DNA of 64,000 bases from Ignavibacteria bacterium (GTDB taxonomy: Bacteria; Bacteroidota; Ignavibacteria; Tepidaquicellales; Tepidaquicellaceae). Below the pieces are notes generated by a model. It ran no database searches. It was not told the origin of the DNA and was given only the letters and a program-made list of their open reading frames with translations. The position numbers and the translations under genes were made by a program. Positions 44,610 through 53,956 of this stretch are shown here, one piece after another; within the stretch, counting starts at the first letter, position 1, and each line of letters opens with the position of its first letter. The stretch lies in the NCBI GenBank assembly GCA_036262055.1, contig DATAJP010000003.1, positions 372,001 to 436,000 on the forward strand, given 5' to 3'.

Positions 44610-45569
44610 ATGAACTCCACCAAATCAATCCTCATAATTCAAACAGGTAAGCTTGGGGATATGATTTTAACAACTCCCCTGTTTTATGAACTCAACCGAA
44701 ATTTTCCGGATTATAAACTGTATGTTCTTGCCAGTGAAAGAAATTATGAAATTCCTTTAAGCATTCCGTTCATAAAGCAGTTTTATATATACAAAAAAAA
44801 TATTTTCTCAATATTACTTTTATTACTGAAATTAAGACGGATAAAATTTGACTACGTAATTGAAACCAAACCGGAATACTCAAGAACTACCGAACAGCTT
44901 CTTAAGCGCATTAAATACAAAACGTCAATAGGATATAATTCAGATAAAAAGTTGTTTGATATAGCATTAAATGATTACAAAAAAGGCAATCATGCTGTTA
45001 AAATAAATACAGCGCCTTTGTATTATTTTAAACCGGATTTTATGCCATTTTATGAAAGACCTGTTCTCGATTCATTCCTGAAAGATAAAAGCAGGTTTAA
45101 AAAAATTGATGTATTGATAAATATTTCTCCCGGATTGTCATCCAGAGATTGGACTCCCGAAAATTGGAAAAAATTAATTGAAACCATACAAGAATATACT
45201 TCCAAAATTCGCGTTATATATGATAAAAATAATGAGGTTACGGCTGATTATTTAAACCATAATCTAAATAAAAAAATATCTATCAATAAATACAGTTTAA
45301 CAAAGAAAGTTAAGGAAATTTATCTGTCCCGTTTGGTTATTTCACCTGATACAGCTATAATTCATATGGCATCTGCCTTTAATGTGCCTGTAATAGGATT
45401 GTATAATAATGTTGAGTGGAATTTAGAAAGATTTAAGCCGTTATCAGATAAAAGTGAGGTGATAATTTCAGATAATCCTGAATCAATTACTTCTATAACG
45501 CCTGAAGAAGTAGCGAAGAAATTTGAGGTATTGTGGAAATGCCGGGAGTCGAACCCGGGTCCGAAGTGA
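44610..45569 (+). CDS. Glycosyltransferase family 9 (heptosyltransferase-like)
   Basis: About 319 residues from ATG 44610; an earlier in-frame ATG at 44589 lies inside the yidC terminator. GT-B fold: the N-terminal ILIIQTGKLGDMILTTPLFYEL is the GT9 signature, followed later by INISPGLSSRDWTPENWKKL and LVISPDTAIIHMASAFNVPVIGLY. These enzymes add ADP-heptose or similar sugars to the LPS core. The last 12 residues (KCRESNPGPK and preceding) are read from the strand opposite the 3' end of tmRNA, so the native stop may have been lost when the two came to converge. Confidence 0.88.
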   Translation: MNSTKSILIIQTGKLGDMILTTPLFYELNRNFPDYKLYVLASERNYEIPLSIPFIKQFYIYKKNIFSILLLLLKLRRIKFDYVIETKPEYSRTTEQLLKRIKYKTSIGYNSDKKLFDIALNDYKKGNHAVKINTAPLYYFKPDFMPFYERPVLDSFLKDKSRFKKIDVLINISPGLSSRDWTPENWKKLIETIQEYTSKIRVIYDKNNEVTADYLNHNLNKKISINKYSLTKKVKEIYLSRLVISPDTAIIHMASAFNVPVIGLYNNVEWNLERFKPLSDKSEVIISDNPESITSITPEEVAKKFEVLWKCRESNPGPK

Positions 45570-45892
45570 AGCCAACTAAAACGTCTACATATTTAGTTTA
45601 TTTAATAATCTTGCAGCTGCTATTAAACAAACAAAATTCACAACTGCCAGACAACTGAATTTCGGTTAAAACGCGTTGTCAAAGCATTAACCTACTCTCA
45701 CTTAGTTGACGTTCTTAAAATCCCGTGAGAAAAGACCTTAAGAACGATTAGCTGATTTTATTAAGCAGCTAAAGCGTAGTTATTTGCAGTATTGTCTGCT
45801 GTTATTTTTTTTCTACCTTTTTTCAAGTGATGGTAGAAAGCACCATATGCAGTTTTAATCCTCTTTCACCCCGTCGAAGCCGTTGCATTCCC
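45534..45892 (-). ncRNA. ssrA: Transfer-messenger RNA (tmRNA)
   Basis: A 359-nt RNA. Acceptor stem 5' GGGAATG pairs with 3' CATTTCC, the T-arm is GGGTTCGACTCCC and the 5' region has GGCTTCGACGGGG. The tag frame, in an AT-rich linker at 45764-45799, reads ADNTANNYALAA, then two stops. It ends in the ALAA degradation signal seen in most tmRNA tags. Pseudoknot-like GC stretches flank the tag. CCA is not encoded; the gene reads ACAA after the acceptor. It rescues stalled ribosomes with SmpB, which is not in the window. The last 36 nt overlap the converging GT9 gene. Confidence 0.95.
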
Positions 45893-45910
45893 ATTAAAGA
45901 ACAAATAAAC

Positions 45911-46270
45911 TTATGCTGTCTTTATGTTACTCGAAACATTGCCTTTTGGTTTCGTGCCTGTTTCATCCTCTTTCACAAATGATAAATCACCTGAATCCGC
46001 TGTTTCTTTTGAAGGATTATCTTTTAATAATATCCCGACGGGAATTATTACGCAATACCCGACAAATAATAAAATCGGAGCGACTACCGTCGGCATAAAT
46101 CCGTCAACGGAATTTTGATCCATTAGGATATAACCGATTATAATTACGATAATTCCTAAAACTATAATCGAATAATTCTTCTTCGTCAAAGAAATATGAA
46201 GGTGTTCAGTGCTCTTCTTAGATTTCTTTTGCTTTAAATTCTGTAAATTTGATGTTTTTGTTTTTGCCAT
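45911..46270 (-). CDS. Small two-helix membrane protein, DUF3098-like
   Basis: 119 residues with a basic N-terminus (Lys-rich, residues 1-28). Helices span about 35-51 (IIVLGIIVIIIGYILM) and 60-80 (PTVVAPILLFVGYCVIIPVGI). The tail is acidic. Layout and the NYSIIVLGIIVIIIGYILM pattern resemble DUF3098 proteins of Bacteroidota, whose function is unknown. It lies between tmRNA and the M20 peptidase, 8 nt from the latter. Confidence 0.65.
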   Translation of the reverse strand: MAKTKTSNLQNLKQKKSKKSTEHLHISLTKKNYSIIVLGIIVIIIGYILMDQNSVDGFMPTVVAPILLFVGYCVIIPVGILLKDNPSKETADSGDLSFVKEDETGTKPKGNVSSNIKTA

Positions 46271-46278
46271 ATCTAAAA

Positions 46279-47652
46279 TTACTTAGTTTTGCCAAGTTCT
46301 TCAAGGAAATACGTAATACTCTCAATTCCCTTATAAAAGTTATTTAAATCAAAATGCTCGTCAGGAGAATGAGCATTTTCAGTATGCAGCCCGAAACCAA
46401 GTAAAATTGTATCAGAACCGAGTATTTCTTTGAATGTATTTACAATCGGAATAGAACCACCTTCACGCGTAAACAGCGGTTCCCTGCCGTATGCTTTCTT
46501 CAATGCTGTAACTGCGCATTTCACTGCTTCGCTTTCGATTGAAGTAATTGCCGGCTTTGCGTTGTGCAATGATTTTACTTCTACCTTAACAGATTTCGGA
46601 GCAATCTTTTTAATATAATCTGCAAATGCTTTATCGATTTTATTAGGGTTTTGGTCTGGAACAAGTCTCATTGAAATCTTTGCGCCTGCTTTTGAAGGTA
46701 AAACTGTTTTTGCACCTTCTCCTTGAAATCCACCCCATATACCGTTCACATCGAGAGTCGGTCTTGCAGTTCTGCGTTCTTCAGTTATATACCCTTCTTC
46801 TCCAAAAAGTTCATCCACTTCCAAATCTCCTTTGTATTTCTTCTCATCATAGGGAAGCTTTTTAAATTCTTCACGCTCTTTATCGGAAAGTTTTCTCACA
46901 TCATCATAAAATCCGGGAATCAAAATTCTTCCCTTATCATCCTTTAATTTTGCAATCATGTTAGCAAGGGCATTTGCAGGATTCTCAACTGTTCCGCCAA
47001 ATGAGCCTGAATGCAAATCTCTGTTAGGTCCCGTAACGAGAACTTCATTATATGATAATCCACGCAAGCCGTAAGTTATGGCAGGCATTCCTTCGTCATA
47101 CATTGCAGTATCTGAAACTACAACATAATCACATTTTAACATTTCTTTGTATTCCTGCAAAAACGGCTCAAGGTTTTCGCTTCCGATTTCTTCTTCACCT
47201 TCAATTATTACTTTTACATTCACCGGCACTTTACCGTCATTTTTCATAAATGCTTCTATGCTTTTTAAATACATATATGCCTGACCTTTGTCATCGGTTG
47301 CACCGCGTGCATAAATTTTATTGCCTTTTATCACAGGTTCAAAAGGCGGATTTGTCCACAAGTCAACAGGGTCAACAGGCTGAACGTCATAATGCCCGTA
47401 TATCAAAAGCGTCGGCTTATCAGCTCCTGCTTTAAGCCATTGTCCATAAACAACAGGATGACCTTTTGTCTCATAAATTTTAACGTTCTCAAGACCTGCA
47501 TTTATCATTTTATCTTTTACAAACTCAGCGCATTTGCGGACATCATTTTTGTTTTCAGGATTTGTGCTGATTGAAGGAATTTTTAAAAATTCCTTCAGCT
47601 CGTTTAAATATCTGTCTTTATTTTTTTCTATGTATTGTATTTCTTTTCCCAT
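46279..47652 (-). CDS. M20-family metallo-dipeptidase
   Basis: A 457-residue zinc peptidase (M20, dipeptidase group). Catalytic elements are LLIYGHYDVQPVD, with metal His and Asp, GATDDKGQ with the bridging Asp, and IEGEEEIGSEN with the catalytic Glu pair. The C-terminal FGLHTENAHSPDEHFDLNNF carries the last ligand. A lid domain with LHSGSFGGTVENP sits between. No signal peptide, so it is probably cytoplasmic and cleaves small peptides. Function in detail is unknown. Confidence 0.93.
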   Translation of the reverse strand: MGKEIQYIEKNKDRYLNELKEFLKIPSISTNPENKNDVRKCAEFVKDKMINAGLENVKIYETKGHPVVYGQWLKAGADKPTLLIYGHYDVQPVDPVDLWTNPPFEPVIKGNKIYARGATDDKGQAYMYLKSIEAFMKNDGKVPVNVKVIIEGEEEIGSENLEPFLQEYKEMLKCDYVVVSDTAMYDEGMPAITYGLRGLSYNEVLVTGPNRDLHSGSFGGTVENPANALANMIAKLKDDKGRILIPGFYDDVRKLSDKEREEFKKLPYDEKKYKGDLEVDELFGEEGYITEERRTARPTLDVNGIWGGFQGEGAKTVLPSKAGAKISMRLVPDQNPNKIDKAFADYIKKIAPKSVKVEVKSLHNAKPAITSIESEAVKCAVTALKKAYGREPLFTREGGSIPIVNTFKEILGSDTILLGFGLHTENAHSPDEHFDLNNFYKGIESITYFLEELGKTK

Positions 47653-47677
47653 TAAAAATTAAATTTAAATTTCTTGT

Positions 47678-47739
47678 GTCATTCTGAACGAAGTGAAGAA
47701 TCCCCCTAAGTTGGGGATTCCTGCTTTCGCAGGAATGAC
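47678..47739. repeat. Family B fragment joined to a family A repeat
   Basis: GTCATTCTGAACGAAGTGAAG (family B left arm, 47678-47706) passes into a hairpin (CCCCCTAAGTTGGGG) and then a full inverse family A copy at 47715-47739, ending GCAGGAATGAC. Confidence 0.75.
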
Positions 47740-47763
47740 TTCTGTTGATTTTTTTATAAAAAG

Positions 47764-47787
47764 AAAAAGGGGCATACGCCCCTTTTT
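47764..47787 (-). terminator. Rho-independent terminator for the TPR gene
   Basis: A perfect stem, AAAAAGGGGC/GCCCCTTTTT, with loop ATAC, 17 nt beyond the TPR gene stop. Confidence 0.9.
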
Positions 47788-47804
47788 GTTATTTCATTTA
47801 ACTT

Positions 47805-49310
47805 TTATCCCTGTGGTGCAGAGCTTTCAAGAACTTTTAAAGCTTCTATTGCGTCAGTATTATCAGGATCTAACACTAATACCTTCTTGAATTCGCGAAT
47901 TGCATCTTCTTTCTGATTCATCTGCGCATAAGAATATGCCAGCAATAATTGCGGAGAGATTGCATTTTCATTTAACACAATCGATTTTTGAAATTCCGTG
48001 ATTGCCTCAGGAAACTTCTTCTGGTCAAAATTTATGTAACCTCTGTAATATGCAATTCTGTAATCGTCAGCTCCGAACTTCTCAGCATTAGCAAGATTCG
48101 TCATCGCATTCTCATAATCTTTATTATTAAGCTGTGAAATTGCTATAGCAAGAAATTCATTTTTATCACTGTCGGTGCTGTCGATATTAATTGCTTTGGT
48201 ATAATAGTCATAAGAACTGGTTGGGTTCTTCAATGCAACATAAGCTTCTGCAACTTTTACATAATCTTCCTTATCAAGATATTCGACCGGAACTTTGTTG
48301 AAAAGCGTAATTGCTTCCTGCAAAGCTGTAGGATCAGGACTATCACTTGTTACCTGCCTGTCAATTATAATAAATGATTTATATTTATTTGCAATTTCAT
48401 CATTCGGATTTTTTGCAAGCATGTCATTTAATATTGCTATAGCTTCGTCATATTTTTTCTGCGCATAAAGCGTTCTCGAATAATATGCGTTACCTTCGTT
48501 AGTTCCAGGTTTCAAAGCAGCATATTTCTGGAAGTTTGAAGCTGCTTTGTCGTAATCAGCATTAAAATAATAAAGTCTGCCAAGACTAAAATATGCATCT
48601 GCAAAATTGGCATCAGACCTGATTGCTTTGTCATATTGCGAAGCTGCTTTTGCAAACAAATCAAGATTGAGTTTTCCCGTTGCATCATTTTCTGCTAACA
48701 TCTGACGGTAATAAACATTGCCCAAGCCATATTCGGCTGCTGCAAGGTTGCTTTTCAAACTCAAAGCTCTGATATAGTTATCAATTGCGGCAGGGTATGC
48801 CCTTCTGTAATAATAGGCATCACCCAAAGCAACATAAACTGCAGGATTGTCTTTGCTTATTGAAGTTGCTTTAGTCAGCATAAAAATTGCCGAATCAATG
48901 TTTCCTGCAATTGAATAAGTTCTTCCCCATGCAAGCAGTACGGGAACGTTTTCAGGGTCTGCTTTAACTCCCCTTTTATAAATAGCATATGCCTTCGCAT
49001 ATTCTTTTCTCTTTGTATATAATTCTCCCAAAGCAGTCATTGCATCAACGCCTTCATCATCTTTTTGTAATGCTTTATTAAGATACTGTTCCGCTTCTTT
49101 CAGCGAACCTGTTTCCATAAGAGCTTTACCATAATAATAATTTGCTTCATAACCTGAATTGCCCGGGGCAACGGTTTTAAGCAAATTTACTGCTGCTACA
49201 TAATCACCTCTTTTGACTGCATCGATACCTTTTTGCAGGTTATCCTGAGCCATTAGATTCACACTGAAAATAAAAAATAAAATGAGCGATATGATTAATC
49301 TTCTTTTCAT
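47805..49310 (-). CDS. Secreted TPR-repeat protein
   Basis: 501 residues with a signal peptide ending NLMAQ. Eleven or more tetratricopeptide units of 34 residues fill the rest (for example YAKAYAIYKRGVKADPENVP, PAAIDNYIRALSLKSNLAA, AITEFQKSIVLNENAI). TPR arrays hold protein partners and do no chemistry. It is 14 nt downstream of the PstS-like gene, which follows tonB on the same strand. This fits the tonB-substrate-binding-TPR arrangement found in many Bacteroidota, with a likely periplasmic role. Confidence 0.85.
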   Translation of the reverse strand: MKRRLIISLILFFIFSVNLMAQDNLQKGIDAVKRGDYVAAVNLLKTVAPGNSGYEANYYYGKALMETGSLKEAEQYLNKALQKDDEGVDAMTALGELYTKRKEYAKAYAIYKRGVKADPENVPVLLAWGRTYSIAGNIDSAIFMLTKATSISKDNPAVYVALGDAYYYRRAYPAAIDNYIRALSLKSNLAAAEYGLGNVYYRQMLAENDATGKLNLDLFAKAASQYDKAIRSDANFADAYFSLGRLYYFNADYDKAASNFQKYAALKPGTNEGNAYYSRTLYAQKKYDEAIAILNDMLAKNPNDEIANKYKSFIIIDRQVTSDSPDPTALQEAITLFNKVPVEYLDKEDYVKVAEAYVALKNPTSSYDYYTKAINIDSTDSDKNEFLAIAISQLNNKDYENAMTNLANAEKFGADDYRIAYYRGYINFDQKKFPEAITEFQKSIVLNENAISPQLLLAYSYAQMNQKEDAIREFKKVLVLDPDNTDAIEALKVLESSAPQG

Positions 49311-49324
49311 GTTATATGAATAAA

Positions 49325-50293
49325 TTAATTTAATTGTATAGTTCTAACCGGCTGAGTAACGGGTACCAAGCCATATTTTAAAACAATCTGCTGTCCTGCA
49401 GTTGATAATAAAAATGTTATAAATCCTGTTGCCACGTTAATATCTTTTTCTGTTGTTAATAACCAAACATTTCTTACATAAGGATACGTTCCGTTATAGA
49501 CCAAACCCTGATGAAATTGTATATAATCTGCCTGAAAACCATTCGGGTAAATTCTTGATATTCTCACAGGAACAACTGTGGAATCAAGCGTATCCTGCTT
49601 CCCGACTGAAAGCCAGCTTGAATTAGAGATACCGATTGCATTTACATTATTTCTGATTTCCTGCATCATCTGTGCGCTTGTAGAACACATTGTAGATGTC
49701 TTTGCGTAATCCATTCCGTTTAATACCGTGTCTTTAACATAACCGTACGTTACCGAATGAGGTCTTTGTATGAATAATTTTATTTTATCATCATTTCCTT
49801 TCATTGCTGATTTTACTTCTGCGTCCTGACCTTCGACATTCGATTTTATCTGCGTCCATAAAGTAAGTTCACCTGTAAAAATTTTCTTAATTTCATCAGA
49901 TGTCAAGCGTCTTACAGGATTTTTCGGATTAACAATAAATGCAATCCCGTCAACGGCAACTTTGTATGAATCTACTTCAATCTTATGTTGATTTAAAATA
50001 TCTCTTTCATCCGGGTTAAAATTTCTCGGTACAATTGCAGTTCTTATTTGTGAATTGATAAGCTCGGCAACAATTTCATTTGTCGGACCGTAATGCGCTT
50101 CAATTTTTGAGCCCTGATTTATTCTCATAAATTCATCGGTTGCAGCTTTCACAAGCGGCTCAAGATTATCGTCAGCACCAATTATTGCAGTTCCTGTTGT
50201 TGCCTTTGATTTAATCTGGCTGAAGTCACACGAACTAAATCCTAAAGCAATCAAAAACAAAAAACTAATATGTAAAAATTTATTTCTTCGCAT
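49325..50293 (-). CDS. PstS-like substrate-binding lipoprotein
   Basis: 322 residues with a lipoprotein signal (FSSC). A PBP-like fold: TAIIGADDNLEPLV, then DGIAFIVNPKNPVRRL and IKKIFTGELTLW, as in phosphate-binding PstS proteins, with VTYGYVKDTVLNG in place of the usual SGT site. It is clearly related to PstS, but divergent in the ligand loop, so the ligand may not be phosphate. A second, more typical pstS is at 55881. It overlaps the upstream small membrane protein by 14 nt and precedes the TPR gene. Confidence 0.82.
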   Translation of the reverse strand: MRRNKFLHISFLFLIALGFSSCDFSQIKSKATTGTAIIGADDNLEPLVKAATDEFMRINQGSKIEAHYGPTNEIVAELINSQIRTAIVPRNFNPDERDILNQHKIEVDSYKVAVDGIAFIVNPKNPVRRLTSDEIKKIFTGELTLWTQIKSNVEGQDAEVKSAMKGNDDKIKLFIQRPHSVTYGYVKDTVLNGMDYAKTSTMCSTSAQMMQEIRNNVNAIGISNSSWLSVGKQDTLDSTVVPVRISRIYPNGFQADYIQFHQGLVYNGTYPYVRNVWLLTTEKDINVATGFITFLLSTAGQQIVLKYGLVPVTQPVRTIQLN

Positions 50294-50531
50294 TCTTTAT
50301 TAATTCTTCTGTTTCCTGTCTCATTTTTTCACTGCGTTCCTGCATTTTCATAATTTTAATTTTAGTCTGAACATTAACAAACCTGTATATACCGTAAGCC
50401 ATAAACAAAATTCCGAAAATCATTCTTGTTGACATCTCCATTGACGGAGTTATAACTCCGAAAGCTATCAATAATCCGACCGCAAATACAATTACGCTCG
50501 TTAGAATATTTATTATTATCGTTGCATTCAT
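50280..50531 (-). CDS. Small membrane protein in the tonB cluster
   Basis: 83 residues from ATG 50531; an earlier in-frame ATG at 50549 lies inside the tonB terminator. There are two membrane helices (about 5-24 and 34-50), then a basic, coiled-coil-like tail (IKIMKMQERSEKMRQETEEL). No family recognised. It overlaps the PstS-like gene by 14 nt, so it is probably part of that transcript. Confidence 0.65.
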   Translation of the reverse strand: MNATIIINILTSVIVFAVGLLIAFGVITPSMEMSTRMIFGILFMAYGIYRFVNVQTKIKIMKMQERSEKMRQETEELIKNAKK

Positions 50532-50542
50532 ACATAAAAAAT

Positions 50543-50574
50543 ATGCCACTTCCGAAATACATCAAAAGTGGCAT
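50543..50574 (-). terminator. Rho-independent terminator after tonB
   Basis: Stem ATGCCACTT/AAGTGGCAT with a 14-base loop. Downstream on the minus strand is a T-run. Confidence 0.75.
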
Positions 50575-50598
50575 TCACAATTTTACTAAGTTAAGAAA

Positions 50599-51480
50599 TT
50601 ACTCGTTGTCTTCGTCGTCTTTCTTAAACTTTTTGCTGAGAGTGAAGCTAAACGGTACGCTTACCCAGCATTTTACCGGCTGTCCGTTCTGCAATGCAGG
50701 AGTAAACTGGAGATTGCCAACTTTATCTCTTACTTCATCATGGAATACATCAGGTCCGCTCATCCCGCCGACTTTTATTATGGAGCCATCGGTACCAACA
50801 AGAACCTTTACTGTTACTCTTCCTTCTGTTCCCTGACTTCTTGCTATTTCAGGATATCTCATTGAGCTTCTCACTGCACCTAAATTTACAGGACTCGGAG
50901 CTTTTTCAACTTCAAACTGCTGATAAATATCTTTCTTTTGAACTACTTTTTCTTCTTTCTTCTCTATTTGTTTCTCAACGGTTTTTTCTTTGATACCGAT
51001 AGGACCTGTATAATTAACTTTAGGAGCGTTCTCGACACCTTCTTTTGAAACCGGCTGAGTTATTTCTTCAAGCTGTTTCTGTTCTTTAATTGTTGAGATT
51101 TCAGAAAGCTCTTTTTTTACCGGTTCAATTTGCATTGCTTCAAGGTCTTTAAGCGCTACGACTGTCGGAGGTATCTCCATATCAGGCGGAGGAGGTTCTT
51201 GCTCCTCATCTGCTGCCGGTGGGACTTCAAGGTCTTCAAGCATTATCGGTGTTCTTTGAACTACTTCTTCGGTTGCTTTGCCGCTTGCGGAAATAACATT
51301 ATATGCTAATGTTCCTCCCGTTACAAGAATAAACAACAAAACCGCAATGATTAAACCCCGCAAAGTATACTTTTGCAATACTTTTTTAAGGTCTGGAGCG
51401 CCGTAAGGCATATTCAAAAGCTCTATTCCGTCAATCGGGGCTTTTGAAAAATCTGTATCCTGTGTAGTTGTTTTGGACAT
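50599..51480 (-). CDS. tonB: TonB-family energy transducer
   Basis: 293 residues from ATG 51480, preceded by GGAAGGAGA at a good distance; an in-frame ATG 27 nt upstream has no such site. The N-terminal cytoplasmic segment is about 40 residues, the membrane helix LRGLIIAVLLFILVTGGTLAY is at about 40-60, and a Pro/Glu-rich linker (EQEPPPPDMEIPPT) spans the periplasm. The C-terminal TonB domain has YPEIARSQGTEGRVTVKVLV and FTPALQNGQPVKCWVSVPFSF. It couples the inner-membrane proton motive force to outer-membrane receptors. exbB and exbD are not adjacent. Confidence 0.92.
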   Translation of the reverse strand: MSKTTTQDTDFSKAPIDGIELLNMPYGAPDLKKVLQKYTLRGLIIAVLLFILVTGGTLAYNVISASGKATEEVVQRTPIMLEDLEVPPAADEEQEPPPPDMEIPPTVVALKDLEAMQIEPVKKELSEISTIKEQKQLEEITQPVSKEGVENAPKVNYTGPIGIKEKTVEKQIEKKEEKVVQKKDIYQQFEVEKAPSPVNLGAVRSSMRYPEIARSQGTEGRVTVKVLVGTDGSIIKVGGMSGPDVFHDEVRDKVGNLQFTPALQNGQPVKCWVSVPFSFTLSKKFKKDDEDNE

Positions 51481-51610
51481 CTTTTTTCTCCTTCCACCCA
51501 TCCTCACTCCGGGTGTTTTCCTTGTAAACTTTTTTTAGGTATTTTTGTTCCTAATTGCTGTAATATAGAAAAAAATATGATATTTATATATTCTAAATAT
51601 CGTCTAAATA

Positions 51611-51913
51611 TTAACTTTTTGTAACATCCTCACCTATGTACATAATCACCAAATCCTTGGCAAATGACATTAATTGCTTTGCCGATGCTTTTCCCTCAGG
51701 TGAAGCCATAGCAGCATTCAAAGCATCCATATCATCGAAATACATTACTGCCTGCAAATAATATTTTACATCTCCCAAACTTTTAAGACGGCTGATTTCA
51801 GTTTTTCGCAAGCCCGGCATTTTATTTACAAGCGGAACATGCTCTTCAAAATATTGTCTGTCAAAGCTTTCTTTGTCTTCAGGTGTTTTATATAAAGCAA
51901 TTAATTTTGTCAT
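51611..51913 (-). CDS. EthD-family protein
   Basis: A 100-residue ferredoxin-like dimeric alpha/beta barrel protein. MTKLIALYKTPEDKESFDRQ, YFEEHVPLVNKMPGL and YYLQAVMYFDDMDALNAAM match EthD, a family whose members are needed for ethyl tert-butyl ether degradation in some bacteria but whose biochemical role is unknown. It lies between tonB and the L,D-transpeptidase with 19-nt spacing to the latter. Confidence 0.85.
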   Translation of the reverse strand: MTKLIALYKTPEDKESFDRQYFEEHVPLVNKMPGLRKTEISRLKSLGDVKYYLQAVMYFDDMDALNAAMASPEGKASAKQLMSFAKDLVIMYIGEDVTKS

Positions 51914-51932
51914 CAGATATTTATTCGATTAA

Positions 51933-53057
51933 TTATTTTTTAGGACCGTAATATGGAAGAATTCCAATCGGATTATGATAATATTTTTTTATCAAAGTTT
52001 CTTTTGATGTTACATCAACTACAGGGCTTTTTAAATTTTTAACTTCATTTTCATTTATGACTGCTTCATCCAGATTAAATTCACTCATTGCAGTTTCAGA
52101 GTCATATATATTTTCTTCACTGACTGAAACATTATCTCCTGCCATTCTGTCACTTTCCTGCTTGAAATTATAAATATGCTGGGGAGATTTTTGTCTCTTG
52201 GGAAGTTCCGCATCATAGCCGTTATATACACCCCACGGCGGAATTGCCTTAGGGTCAACTACAAAAAATTCTCTTTCTTCCGTGAAATAATTTCCGTGCA
52301 GAACATTATATAAATTCTTTGCAAGCATTTCTTTATATTCTTCTTTGGTATATTCCTTTTCCTGCTTATAACCTTTTGGAGCAAACCCGACGGTTCTTTT
52401 TGATATATCACCGTTGTGAGCGATAACCAAAGTCCCCATCTCAGCGTCTTTATATAGTTGTCTCGCATCTTCATGACGCATTCTAATGCATCCGTGTGAT
52501 GATGGTCTTACGCCAAGATTTCCGTAATATCCTGTTCCATCCAATGCGTGAAAACCAATTCCCTGATTAAATGTCTGAAAATGATACAACGATGCATCAC
52601 TGAATTGTGTTGATTTATGATGCTCATTCCTATAAAAAATGGCAAATAATCCGGGTCTCGCTTCTACAGCTTCATGTATGAATTTATTACCGGATGAAAT
52701 GGGAAAAGCAACCACTCTTCCATCACGCCAGTGCTCATAAACATATTGCTTGTCTACTCTGACTTCAAGCCACATGTCTTTATCTGTATAAACCGTATCT
52801 TTTATTGGAGAATTTATATCCGATGCGGACAAGAGATTAATCTTGCCGTCATTTTTCTTTTTTGAACCAAGTTCATAAAAACCATCATTTTTTGCTATAT
52901 GAACTTGTTCTTTGTTGTTTGAAATGAATCCTGAAAATAAAAATAGAGCTAAAATTACGGGAGTAATAAATGAAAATAATTTACCGCCGTTATCATTTTT
53001 ATGATTTCCTTCGTGACTTTCTTTCGATTCGTATATGTTTTCTGTTGTTAATTCCAT
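51933..53057 (-). CDS. L,D-transpeptidase (YkuD domain)
   Basis: 374 residues with one N-terminal membrane helix (about 28-46), so the rest is periplasmic. The catalytic motif FHALDGTGYYGNLGVRPSSHGC is split by convention: H170, then SHGC with nucleophile C190, followed by IRMRHEDA. It cross-links or remodels peptidoglycan, or ties lipoproteins to it. A long Glu/Ser-rich C-terminal extension (about 270-374) has no recognised domain. It is on the same strand as, and about 56 nt beyond, pstB. Confidence 0.92.
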   Translation of the reverse strand: MELTTENIYESKESHEGNHKNDNGGKLFSFITPVILALFLFSGFISNNKEQVHIAKNDGFYELGSKKKNDGKINLLSASDINSPIKDTVYTDKDMWLEVRVDKQYVYEHWRDGRVVAFPISSGNKFIHEAVEARPGLFAIFYRNEHHKSTQFSDASLYHFQTFNQGIGFHALDGTGYYGNLGVRPSSHGCIRMRHEDARQLYKDAEMGTLVIAHNGDISKRTVGFAPKGYKQEKEYTKEEYKEMLAKNLYNVLHGNYFTEEREFFVVDPKAIPPWGVYNGYDAELPKRQKSPQHIYNFKQESDRMAGDNVSVSEENIYDSETAMSEFNLDEAVINENEVKNLKSPVVDVTSKETLIKKYYHNPIGILPYYGPKK

Positions 53058-53113
53058 ATTTACACTAACTTACAAGATACCAAAATAAAAATAAAATCAA
53101 TATGTATTTTTTA

Positions 53114-53953
53114 TTATCCGAATTTTCCTGTAACGTATTCTTCAGTTAATTTTTCTTTTGGATTCGTAAATATGGTTCGTGTCTTAGAATACTCAACCAA
53201 TTTACCCATAAAAAAGAATGCAGTATGGTCGCTCACACGTGCGGCCTGCTGCATATTATGTGTAACAATAATTATGGTATAATCATTCTTCATCTTATAG
53301 ATTAATTCTTCAACCTTCAGGGTTGACATCGGGTCAAGCGCACTTGTAGGTTCATCCATTAAAATAATATCCGGATTTACCGCAATGCTTCTTGCTATGC
53401 ACAATCTTTGCTGTTGTCCTCCTGACAAAGTCATTGCAGAAACTTTTAACCTGTCTTTTACTTCATTCCATAACCCTGCAAGCACCAGACATTTTTCGAC
53501 ACGCTCGTCATAAAAACTTTTTGATTTTCCGTTTGTATATTTTATTCCTGAAATTACATTGTCATATATGGACATAGTCGGAAAAGGGTTCGGTTTTTGA
53601 AAAAGCATTCCGACTTTTTTTCTGAGGTCAATGGTATTGTAATCGGTTATAATTTTTCCGTTAATTTTTATCGTTCCTGTCATTCTCGCTTTCGGATTAA
53701 GCTCATGCATCATATTTAATGACCGGAGAAAGGTTGACTTCCCGCATCCGGAAGGACCAATGATTGCCGTAACCGATTTTTGTCTTATCTTGATGTTAAT
53801 ATCTTTTATCGCAGGAGTTTCATTGAAGTAAACCGATAAATTTTCGGTTATAACAGAAAATTTACTGTCAGGTTTTCCTTCCGGCTCGGTTTCAACCTGC
53901 GGCTCTTCGATAATTTCCTTTTCTTCTTCTTCTTTTATAATCTCAGCAGACAT
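53114..53953 (-). CDS. pstB: Phosphate ABC transporter ATP-binding protein
   Basis: 279 residues. Walker A is GPSGCGKST, the signature LSGGQQQR, and Walker [13 protein letters not shown]: a complete ABC ATPase with the PstB-specific [12 protein letters not shown] stretch. The first 30 residues form an unusual acidic extension ([20 protein letters not shown]). It drives phosphate import through PstCA. It lies 3 nt from pstA. Confidence 0.95.
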   Translation of the reverse strand: MSAEIIKEEEEKEIIEEPQVETEPEGKPDSKFSVITENLSVYFNETPAIKDINIKIRQKSVTAIIGPSGCGKSTFLRSLNMMHELNPKARMTGTIKINGKIITDYNTIDLRKKVGMLFQKPNPFPTMSIYDNVISGIKYTNGKSKSFYDERVEKCLVLAGLWNEVKDRLKVSAMTLSGGQQQRLCIARSIAVNPDIILMDEPTSALDPMSTLKVEELIYKMKNDYTIIIVTHNMQQAARVSDHTAFFFMGKLVEYSKTRTIFTNPKEKLTEEYVTGKFG

Positions 53954-53956
53954 TTT

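Noticed and set aside
50532-50549. ATG 50549 as start of the small membrane protein
   Set aside because: It falls within the tonB terminator; ATG 50531 is better placed.
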